Assembly: GCF_006346325.1 (NCBI RefSeq)
Contig: NZ_VDYR01000001.1
Coordinates: 744,001 to 808,000, forward strand
Reading direction: 5' to 3'
Origin: Sphingomonas japonica
Lineage (GTDB): Bacteria > Pseudomonadota > Alphaproteobacteria > Sphingomonadales > Sphingomonadaceae
DNA length: 64,000 bases
In this document: positions 43,855 to 51,041 of the stretch, in pieces
Numbering within the stretch: the first letter of the stretch is position 1
Layout of the letters: each line of letters begins with the position of its first letter
Position numbers and translations under genes: made by a program
Notes under the pieces: generated by a model
Told to the model about the DNA's origin: nothing
The model's database searches: none
What the model saw: the letters and a program-made list of their open reading frames with translations, nothing else

Positions 43855-46017
43855 TTGAAGCAGGTTGATGGTGCACTGGCGGCGGGCACGCTGGCGATGA
43901 TGCTGGTCGCGGGACAAGCGGTAGCACAAGAGCGCGATACGGCGTCCGACGACATCGTCGTCACCGCGCGCGGGTCGCAGGTCGAGCTCGTGCCGGAATA
44001 TCCGGGCGGCCAGGTCGCGCGCGGTGCCCGCGCAGGCTTGCTCGGCAACCTCGATTACATGGACGCGCCTTTCTCGACGACCGCCTATACCGAAAACCTG
44101 ATCCGCGAGCAGCAGGCAGAGAGCGTCGCCGACGTGCTTCAGAACGATCCGGGCATCCGCGTCGCGCGCGGCTTCGGGAATTTCCAGGAACTCTATTACC
44201 TGCGCGGCTTCCTGGTCTATTCGGACGACCTCACCTACAATGGCCTCTACGGCATCCTCCCGCGCCAATATGTCGCGGCCGAGATGCTTGAGCGCGTCGA
44301 GGTCTTCCGCGGCGCCAACAGCTTCGTCAACGGCGCCGCCCCCGGCGGCAGCGCGGTCGGCGGCGCGATCAACCTGGTGCCCAAGCGTGCGCCCGAGGAC
44401 GATCTCAACCGCGCGACGATCGGGATCGGTAGCCGGTTGCAGGGCTATGCGACGTTCGATTTCGCGCGGCGCCTCGGCCGCGACGACGCGCTTGGCCTGC
44501 GCGCCAACGCCGCGGTGCGCGGCGGCGATACCGAGGTGGACGGACAGAAAAGGCTGCTGACCGTCGCATCGATCGGCACCGATTATCGCAGCGGCGATTT
44601 CCGCTTTTCGGCCGACATCGGCTATCAGGACCAGCGCATCGACGCACCGCGGCCCAGCGTCACGCCCTTGGGCGCGATCCCGGCTCCCCCTGAAGCCGAC
44701 GCCAATTTCGCGCAGCCCTGGACCTATACCGAGGAGCGTCAGCTGTTCGGTGTAGCCCGGGCCGAACTCGACGTGACGCCCGGGGTCACGCTGTGGGCAG
44801 CAGGCGGCGGGCGCATCGGCGAGGAGGAGAATGTCCTCGCCAATCCCGATGCGCAGGCGGACGGCACCACGACCGCCTATCGCTTCGACAATACGCGAGA
44901 GGATCGGGTGCTGTCGGCCGACGCCGGCATCCGCGCCGATTTCGACACCGGCCCGATCGGCCACCGCGTCATCGCCTCGGGCGCGATCTACGCGCTCGAT
45001 TCGAAGAACGCCTATGCCTTCTCGAACTTCGCGGGGTTTGTAGGCGATCTCTACGATCCCTTCACGGTGGCGCCGCCGGCCACCGATTTCTTCGTCGGCG
45101 GCGTCCTTGCCGATCCGCTGACCACGCTGACCACCGATACGCGCAGCGCTGCGATCGCCGATACGCTCAGCCTGTTCGGCGGCAAGCTGCTGACGACGGC
45201 GGGCGTGCGCTGGCAGAGGATCGACACCGCTTCGTTCGACTACAACACCGGTGCCGAGCTGCCCGGCCGCAACGACAAGAGCGCGTGGACGCCCGCGTTC
45301 GGATTGGTCGTCAAGCCTGACGAGCGGCTGTCGCTCTATGCCAACTATGCCGAATCGCTGGTGCCCGGCGAAATCGCGCCGGCCAGCGTCGGCACTACGC
45401 CGGTGCTCAATGCCGGCGAGGTGTTCGCGCCCTATCGCGCCGACCAGCTCGAATTCGGCGCCAAGCTCGATCTCGTTCGCTTCGGTGCGACGCTCGGCGT
45501 GTTCACGACGGCGCTCCCCAGCGCCTATGTGATCGACCAGCGCTTCACCATCGCCGGCGAACAGCGACATCGCGGGATCGAGGCGACCCTGTTCGGCGAG
45601 CCGGTCGATGGCGTGCGGCTTGTCGGCGGCATGACGGTGATCGACGCGGAACTGGTCGATACCGGAGATGCCGCGATCGACGGCAACCAGGCGATCGGCG
45701 TGCCGGGGCTTCAGGCCAATCTCAACGCCGAATGGGACGTCGCCGCAACCGGGCTGACGCTCGAAGGACGCGCGATCCATTCGTCGTCGCAGTTCGTCGA
45801 TGAGAGCAACAGTCGCACCATTCCCGACTGGACCAAGTTCGACCTCGGCATCCGCTATGCTGTCGAGGCGGGTGGCAAGCCGTTGACGCTGCGCGTTCGG
45901 GCCGAGAATTTGACCGACGAGGCCTATTGGGCGTCGGCCGGCGGTTTCCCCGGATCGAGCTATCTCGTGCTCGGCAATCCGCGCAGCATCTTCGTGTCGG
46001 CAACGGTCGGACTGTAA
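43855..46017 (+). CDS. TonB-dependent siderophore receptor
   Basis: The 720-residue outer-membrane receptor has a signal peptide (ALAAGTLAMMLVAGQAVA, cleavage at AQ) and a plug domain with SVADVLQNDPGIRVARGFGNF and EVFRGANSFVNGAAPGGSAVGGAINLV. A 22-strand barrel follows, with repeated aromatic strand ends and a final strand SSYLVLGNPRSIFVSATVGL. The only start that gives the signal peptide is a TTG at 43855, with GGGGA upstream. The plug region resembles ferric-siderophore receptors of the FhuA/FecA kind. A Fur-like dyad and downstream PepSY gene support iron uptake. Confidence 0.93.
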   Translation: MKQVDGALAAGTLAMMLVAGQAVAQERDTASDDIVVTARGSQVELVPEYPGGQVARGARAGLLGNLDYMDAPFSTTAYTENLIREQQAESVADVLQNDPGIRVARGFGNFQELYYLRGFLVYSDDLTYNGLYGILPRQYVAAEMLERVEVFRGANSFVNGAAPGGSAVGGAINLVPKRAPEDDLNRATIGIGSRLQGYATFDFARRLGRDDALGLRANAAVRGGDTEVDGQKRLLTVASIGTDYRSGDFRFSADIGYQDQRIDAPRPSVTPLGAIPAPPEADANFAQPWTYTEERQLFGVARAELDVTPGVTLWAAGGGRIGEEENVLANPDAQADGTTTAYRFDNTREDRVLSADAGIRADFDTGPIGHRVIASGAIYALDSKNAYAFSNFAGFVGDLYDPFTVAPPATDFFVGGVLADPLTTLTTDTRSAAIADTLSLFGGKLLTTAGVRWQRIDTASFDYNTGAELPGRNDKSAWTPAFGLVVKPDERLSLYANYAESLVPGEIAPASVGTTPVLNAGEVFAPYRADQLEFGAKLDLVRFGATLGVFTTALPSAYVIDQRFTIAGEQRHRGIEATLFGEPVDGVRLVGGMTVIDAELVDTGDAAIDGNQAIGVPGLQANLNAEWDVAATGLTLEGRAIHSSSQFVDESNSRTIPDWTKFDLGIRYAVEAGGKPLTLRVRAENLTDEAYWASAGGFPGSSYLVLGNPRSIFVSATVGL

Positions 46018-46550
46018 TGCTGGCAGCGGGCCTCGCGATCCTGCTTGGCCTCGGCGGGGGCTATGCGCTGTTCGCCGCGTGGCGGCGGCGCGGCGGATGG
46101 GGCCTCGTGGCGCTCGGCTGGGCGCTGCTGCTCGCGGCCACGCTCGCCAGCGTCGCGGCGGCCGGGCCGGAGTTCGGGATAGCCTACGCGCTGCTCGGGC
46201 TGTCGGCGATCGGCACCGTTTTCGTCGGTTGGGGAATGGAGACGCGCCCGGCCCGGCGCGCGCCGGTGGAGCGTGACCGGCTGCCCGGTGACGGCGCCGA
46301 CTGGCGCGGCGCGCTCGCCCGCTTCCTGCTTGCCGTTCCGCTCGCCGGAATCGCGGCGGCGCTGGCCAGCGTGATGGTCACCGGCTGGCTGCCGGGCGAA
46401 AATGCCGATCGCCACGCACTGGCGATCCTCGGCATGCCGGTAGTGTGGGGCGCCGCCGCCTGGTGGGTGCTCGCCGATGCCCGGCCATGGCGGGCCGCCT
46501 CGGTCCTCACGGGAACCGCCGCAGTTGCGGCGCTCGCGGTGCTGGCGTGA
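46017..46550 (+). CDS. Hypothetical multi-helix membrane protein of the siderophore operon
   Basis: The 177-residue protein is very rich in Ala/Leu/Gly, with about five or six predicted membrane helices: LAAGLAILLGLGGGYALFAAW, WALLLAATLASVAA, FLLAVPLAGIAAALASVMV and so on. A short hydrophilic loop (ETRPARRAPVERDRLPGDGAD) sits in the middle. It starts on the last base of the receptor's stop (TAATG) and overlaps the PepSY gene (GTGA). Its place resembles the small DUF-type membrane proteins between receptor and PepSY genes elsewhere. The function is unknown. Confidence 0.8.
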   Translation: MLAAGLAILLGLGGGYALFAAWRRRGGWGLVALGWALLLAATLASVAAAGPEFGIAYALLGLSAIGTVFVGWGMETRPARRAPVERDRLPGDGADWRGALARFLLAVPLAGIAAALASVMVTGWLPGENADRHALAILGMPVVWGAAAWWVLADARPWRAASVLTGTAAVAALAVLA

Positions 46551-47986
46551 ACCCCGGCTTCGTGAAGCGCTCGCTAGCCAGCCATTCGTGGCTGGGGCTG
46601 CTGGTCGGCGCGCTGCTCTATCTGGTCTGCCTGTCGGGCACGATCGTGGTGTTTGGGCACGAGCTTCACCGCTGGGAGCAGCCGGGAGTCGCCGAATTCG
46701 ACCGCGCCGATCCGGCGATGGTCCAGCGCGCCTATGCCACCCTGGCAAGGCGCAACGATCGCCCCACGCACCATGTCTATATCGGTCTGCCCACGCCAGA
46801 GACCCCGCGCATGACCGTCTCCGACGACAGCGGCGGCTTCTATGTCGAACCGGGCGGCGCGCTGGCCGAGCGGGCCGAGCATCGCTGGACCGACATGGTC
46901 ACCAATCTGCACCTTTACCTGCATCTGCCGAGCAGCTTCGGGATGATCGTCGTCAGCATCCTCGGCGCGATGCTGTGCGGGCTGATCGTGTCCGGCCTGT
47001 GCGCGCACCCGACGATCTTTCGCGATGCGTTCCGCTTTCGCCGCGGCGGCGCGCGGCGGCTCGAACAGGCCGATCTGCACAATCGGCTGAGCGTGTGGGG
47101 CGCGCCGTTCCACCTCGTGATCGCGGTTACCGGCGCGTATTTCGGGCTGGCGGCACTGATGACCTCGCTGATTGCCACCAGTGAGCATGGCGGCGACACC
47201 GCCGCGGTCGAGGCGGCCTTGTTCGGCGCGCCGCCGAGCCTCGAACAGCCGGTGCGCCCGCCCGGGATCGACCGCGCGCTGGCGGCGATGCCGCGCGTCG
47301 CGCCCGGTGCCGATCCCTTCTTCGTGACGGTCGAGGAAGCAAATTCGCCCGAGCAGTATATCCTCGTCATCGCGCGGGTGGCGGGCAAGTTCATCTATTC
47401 CGAACAATATCGCTTCGACGCCGCCGGACGCTATCTCGGCCGCGCCGGTTTCGATGGCGGCGCTGTCGGCAAGCAGGCGGTGTTCTCGACCTTCCGGCTA
47501 CATTTCGGCCAGTTCGGCGGTTTCGCGGTCAAGCTGGCCTATGCCGCGCTGGGGCTCGCGCTGACGATCGTGTCGGTATCCGGGGTCAATGTCTGGCTGG
47601 CCCGCCGCCGGTCCAGCGACTGGATCGACCGGGTGTGGCCCGGCTTCGTCTGGGGCACGCCACCCGCGCTGGCGCTCGCCGGGATCGCGGCGCTCGCCAC
47701 GCCGCTATCGCCGCTGGCGGTGTTCTGGGTCGCGCTGGTGGCCATCGTCGGCACAGGCGCAACCCGGCCCGACCCCGTGCAAACCGCCCGCGCGCTGCGA
47801 CTGGTCGGAGGATCGGCGCTGCTGGCGATGGTCGCCGTCCATGTCGCGGTCCATCGCGACGCCGCGTTTGGCGGCGCGGCGATCGGGGTCAATCTGGCGC
47901 TATTGGCATTGGCGCTGGCGCTGCTCGCGAGCGTGCCGATGCGCTTTCTGCGGCACGCGCGAACCCGTCCGCTGCCCGCCGAGTGA
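46547..47986 (+). CDS. PepSY-associated transmembrane protein (siderophore-iron utilisation type)
   Basis: The 479-residue inner-membrane protein has helix 1 (WLGLLVGALLYLVCLSGTIVVF) with the family's SGTIVVFGHELHRWEQP, then LHLYLHLPSSFGMIVVSILGAML, LHNRLSVWGAPFHLVIAVTGAYFG and further helices at the C-terminus. PepSY_TM proteins linked to TonB receptors are thought to help reduce or release siderophore-bound iron in the periplasm. GTG start overlapping the previous stop. Confidence 0.88.
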   Translation: MNPGFVKRSLASHSWLGLLVGALLYLVCLSGTIVVFGHELHRWEQPGVAEFDRADPAMVQRAYATLARRNDRPTHHVYIGLPTPETPRMTVSDDSGGFYVEPGGALAERAEHRWTDMVTNLHLYLHLPSSFGMIVVSILGAMLCGLIVSGLCAHPTIFRDAFRFRRGGARRLEQADLHNRLSVWGAPFHLVIAVTGAYFGLAALMTSLIATSEHGGDTAAVEAALFGAPPSLEQPVRPPGIDRALAAMPRVAPGADPFFVTVEEANSPEQYILVIARVAGKFIYSEQYRFDAAGRYLGRAGFDGGAVGKQAVFSTFRLHFGQFGGFAVKLAYAALGLALTIVSVSGVNVWLARRRSSDWIDRVWPGFVWGTPPALALAGIAALATPLSPLAVFWVALVAIVGTGATRPDPVQTARALRLVGGSALLAMVAVHVAVHRDAAFGGAAIGVNLALLALALALLASVPMRFLRHARTRPLPAE

Positions 47987-48016
47987 CGCGCTGCTGCAGG
48001 TCGCAAGAAAGAAAGG

Positions 48017-48090
48017 TGGAGGCCCGAGCCGGAATCGAACCGGCGTGCAAGGATTTGCAGTCCTCTGCGTAACCACTCCGCCATCGGGCC
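48017..48090 (-). tRNA. tRNA-Cys (anticodon GCA)
   Basis: On the minus strand, acceptor GGCCCGA pairs with TCGGGCC. The D-arm is GGCGGAGTGGTTACGC, and the anticodon arm AGGA-CTGCAAA-TCCT carries GCA. The T-arm is GCCGGTTCGATTCCGGC, followed by discriminator T and encoded CCA. The fold is complete at 74 bases. Confidence 0.96.
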
Positions 48091-48100
48091 ACAGCGCAGG

Positions 48101-48129
48101 CAGATGCGCGGGCGGCCGCGCGCTGTCAA
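48101..48129 (-). promoter_or_regulatory. Promoter of tRNA-Cys
   Basis: On the minus strand a perfect TTGACA (48129-48124), 17-base spacer, CATCTG (48106-48101), 10 bases before the tRNA 5' end. The spacing and the -35 are convincing. Confidence 0.6.
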
Positions 48130-48248
48130 TGCCGCGCCCGGCAAATTTCGCGCCCGCCATTGCTTGGCGAAGCGTTCCGGGCGCGATACATAGCGCAACG
48201 ACAGCAAGTGTATTGCATCACTAAAACAGTTGTGCGACAGGAAGCGAC

Positions 48249-48917
48249 ATGATGGCCGCGATCGACAATCCCACCCGGTTCGAAGAGATGCGCCACGCGA
48301 TGGTGGCCAGCCAGCTGCGCACCAGCGCGGTTAGCGACGCCCGCGTCGTCGATGCGATGGCGAACGTCGCCCGCGAGGATTTCGTGCCGGAGGCGCTGCG
48401 CAGTCTTGCCTATCGCGATCGCCCGCTGCCGCTGGGCGGGGGGCGTGAGATGAATGCGCCGCTCGCGACCGGACGGCTGTTGACCGAGGCGGTGATCGGC
48501 CCGCGCGACGCGGTGCTGCTGATCGGTGCGGCGACCGGCTATGCCGTGGCGGTGATCGCCCGGCTCGCCGCACGCGTGGTCGCGGTCGAGGAGGATGCGG
48601 CGCTGCTGGCGATGGCGCCGCCGTCGCTCGCCGGCACTGCCGCGCTGCGGATGGTCGAGGGGCCGTTGACGGCGGGGGCGCCCGATCAGGGCCCCTATGA
48701 CGTGATCGTTGTCGATGGCGCGGTCGAGCGGCTGCCCGATGCGCTGGTGGCGCAGGTTCGGGTGGGTGGACGCATCGTCACCGGACTGGTCGATCGCGGG
48801 GTAACGCGGCTGGCGTCGGGGGAGCGCAGCGAACACGGCTTCGGCCTGTTCGATTTCGCCGACATGGATTGCGTCGTGCTGCCCGGGTTCGAAACGCCGC
48901 GCGGCTTTCGGTTTTAA
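48249..48917 (+). CDS. Protein-L-isoaspartate O-methyltransferase family protein
   Basis: The 222-residue SAM-dependent methyltransferase-fold protein has FEEMRHAMVASQLRTSAVSDARVVDAM and VAREDFVPEALRSLAYRDRPLPLGGG, as in the Pcm family. The SAM loop reads LLIGAATGYAVAVIARLA, departing from the usual ETGSGxGY form, and no clear catalytic-loop Ser/Thr copy is seen. It may therefore not be a true repair enzyme. Its position before tolC recurs in sphingomonads as I recall, so I take it as a conserved neighbour of uncertain activity. Confidence 0.85.
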   Translation: MMAAIDNPTRFEEMRHAMVASQLRTSAVSDARVVDAMANVAREDFVPEALRSLAYRDRPLPLGGGREMNAPLATGRLLTEAVIGPRDAVLLIGAATGYAVAVIARLAARVVAVEEDAALLAMAPPSLAGTAALRMVEGPLTAGAPDQGPYDVIVVDGAVERLPDALVAQVRVGGRIVTGLVDRGVTRLASGERSEHGFGLFDFADMDCVVLPGFETPRGFRF

Positions 48918-48932
48918 GGAGCGGGTGGGGGC

Positions 48933-50435
48933 ATGAAGCGGCTGATTTCCTGGGGCGTCGGCGTCAGCCTGATCGCGCTCGCGCCGGGGGCGCAGGCCGA
49001 TACGCTGCGCGAGGCGCTGCTCAAGGCCTATCGCGACAACCCCTCGATCGCGCGCGAACGATCGAGCCTGCGCGCGATCGACGAAAATGTGCCGCTGGCC
49101 AAGGCCAATGGCCGGCCCGACGTGTCGCTGACCGGCGACTATGTCGAGTACCTCAAGCAGGCGGAGAACAGCTTCGTCGCGCCGGAGCGCCAGCTTTCTA
49201 GCAACGCGCAGGTGACGGTGCCGCTGTTCAACGGTGGTCAGGTGCGCAATTCGGTGCGCGCGGCGGAAACCCGGTCGCTTGCCGGGCGCGCCAATCTGCG
49301 CTCGGCCGAGGCCAACCTCTTCACCAACGTCGTCGCTGCCTATAACGACGTCATCCGCGACGAGGCGATCGTCCAGCTCAACCAGCAGAATGTCCGCGTT
49401 CTCGACGTCAACCTTCAGGCGACGCGCGATCGCTTCGAGGTCGGCGACCTGACCCGCACCGACGTCGCCCAGTCCGAGGCGCGGCTTGCCGTGGCAGTCG
49501 GCCAGTTGCGCGGCGCCGAGGCGCAGCTGGTGACGAGCCGCGAAACCTATGTCCAGCTGGTCGGCGATACGCCCGACACGCTCGAGGCCCCGCCGGCGCT
49601 GCCCAACCTGCCAGCGGAGACGACTACGGCAGTGGCGACCGCGCTCAACAACAATCCGGCGCTCGCCGCCGCCGAGCGCGAGCGCGACGCCACGCGGTTC
49701 GACACGCGCGCTGCCAAGGGCGCGCGGCTGCCACAGGTCAGCGCTTTCGTCGGCGGAAACTATTTCAACTATCTCAACACGTTGGGGTCCGCGACCGTCG
49801 GGGGCAGCATCCCGCAGACCGGAACCGCGGCGCAAGGGGGGCTGTCGCTGACCGTCCCGCTCTATCAGGGCGGACGCCCCGCCGCGCAGGTACGTCAGGC
49901 GCAGGCCCGCGAAAGCGTCGCGATCGAGACCGTTACCGAAACCGAACGCGGCGTCATCGCACAGGCGCGCTCTGCCTTCGCCAATTGGCAGTCGTCGCTT
50001 CGCGTGATCGAATCGGCGCAAGTCGCGGTCGATGCCAACCAGCTTTCGCTCGAAGGCGTGCGCGCCGAGAATACGGTCGGCACGCGCACCATCCTCGACA
50101 TCCTCAACGCCGAGCAGGAACTGCTCAATTCGCAGGTCACGCTCGTGACCGCGCGCCGCGACGCCTATGTCGCGGGCTTTGCGCTGCTCGCGGCGATGGG
50201 CAAGGCGGAGGCGCAGGATCTCGGCCTCGACGGCGGCGCGCTGTATGATCCGATCGCCAATTACGACCGCGTCGAGGGCAAGTGGTTCGACTGGGACGAC
50301 GACGAAACGCCGGTGGCGGTCGGCACGCGCACCGTCGACGTGCCCGCGCAGACGCCGGTCGTCGCCAAGCCGCTCGAGCCCGAACTGCAACGCGACGTTG
50401 ACACCGACCCTGCAAACCCTTCAGTTGACGAATAA
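48933..50435 (+). CDS. tolC: TolC family outer-membrane efflux/secretion channel
   Basis: The 500-residue protein has a signal peptide (WGVGVSLIALAPGAQA) and two OEP repeats: about 20-215, starting TLREALLKAYRDNPSI, and about 225-430, with ALNNNPALAAAERERDATRF. Between and within them are long heptad-rich helices (LNQQNVRVLDVNLQATRDRFEVGDLTRTD region). It would form the trimeric channel for tripartite pumps, possibly the RND and EmrAB systems of this window, since neither has its own channel gene here. Confidence 0.94.
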   Translation: MKRLISWGVGVSLIALAPGAQADTLREALLKAYRDNPSIARERSSLRAIDENVPLAKANGRPDVSLTGDYVEYLKQAENSFVAPERQLSSNAQVTVPLFNGGQVRNSVRAAETRSLAGRANLRSAEANLFTNVVAAYNDVIRDEAIVQLNQQNVRVLDVNLQATRDRFEVGDLTRTDVAQSEARLAVAVGQLRGAEAQLVTSRETYVQLVGDTPDTLEAPPALPNLPAETTTAVATALNNNPALAAAERERDATRFDTRAAKGARLPQVSAFVGGNYFNYLNTLGSATVGGSIPQTGTAAQGGLSLTVPLYQGGRPAAQVRQAQARESVAIETVTETERGVIAQARSAFANWQSSLRVIESAQVAVDANQLSLEGVRAENTVGTRTILDILNAEQELLNSQVTLVTARRDAYVAGFALLAAMGKAEAQDLGLDGGALYDPIANYDRVEGKWFDWDDDETPVAVGTRTVDVPAQTPVVAKPLEPELQRDVDTDPANPSVDE

Positions 50436-50457
50436 CTAACCAACTGGGGCGGGCCGA

Positions 50458-50961
50458 ATGGGGGATTTGAGCAACGAGCCGTCGATGGAGGACATCCTGT
50501 CCTCGATCAAACGGATCATCGCCGAAGAGGGCGACGCGCCCGCAGCAGGCCGCGCACCGCGGCGCCCGCCGCCGCGCGCTGCGGCAACCGCGCCTGCGCT
50601 CCACGACCTGCCCGACGGTTCGGAGGATGAAGGCGACGCCATCCTCGAACTGCGCGAATCGATCGAGGCGGCACAGCGCAATGCCGCTGCCCGCGCCCAG
50701 CCCGAACCAGAGTCCGAGCCTACGCCCCGCGCGTCCGAAACGATCGTGTCGCAGCGCGCCGCCGAAGCGAGCCGCGGCCAGCTCGAGGCGCTGTCGCGAC
50801 TGATCGTGCGCCCCGACACGCCAGGTGCCGACACGCTCGAAGGGCTGGTGCGCGAAATGCTGCGCCCGATGCTCAGCAGCTGGCTCGACGCCAATCTCCC
50901 GCGCGTCGTCGAGACGATGGTCGCGCGCGAGATCGCCCGGATCAGCAACCGCGAGGGTTGA
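50458..50961 (+). CDS. DUF2497 (PopZ-like) protein
   Basis: The 167-residue protein has the conserved N-terminal box SNEPSMEDILSSIKRIIAEE, a Pro/Ala/Glu-rich disordered middle, and a C-terminal helical block (LEGLVREMLRPMLSSWLDANLPRVVETMV, split by short turns). This is the layout of PopZ, the alphaproteobacterial polar organiser that forms condensates through its C-terminal helices. I infer the polar role from the family. It lies between tolC and valS. Confidence 0.9.
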   Translation: MGDLSNEPSMEDILSSIKRIIAEEGDAPAAGRAPRRPPPRAAATAPALHDLPDGSEDEGDAILELRESIEAAQRNAAARAQPEPESEPTPRASETIVSQRAAEASRGQLEALSRLIVRPDTPGADTLEGLVREMLRPMLSSWLDANLPRVVETMVAREIARISNREG

Positions 50962-51041
50962 GCTGACCTGGCCGATGCGGTCCAGCCGAAACCGGATCGA
51001 CCCGGGTTGTCATATTCGATCGCTCGGATATGGCAGGCGGC

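Noticed and set aside
43792..45780. A 662-codon frame opposite the TonB receptor
   Set aside because: Shadow of the receptor gene, without ribosome site or recognisable motif.
48126..50390. A 754-codon frame opposite the Pcm-like gene and tolC
   Set aside because: Antisense shadow spanning two genes, with a composition of Arg/Asp/His-rich shadow type.
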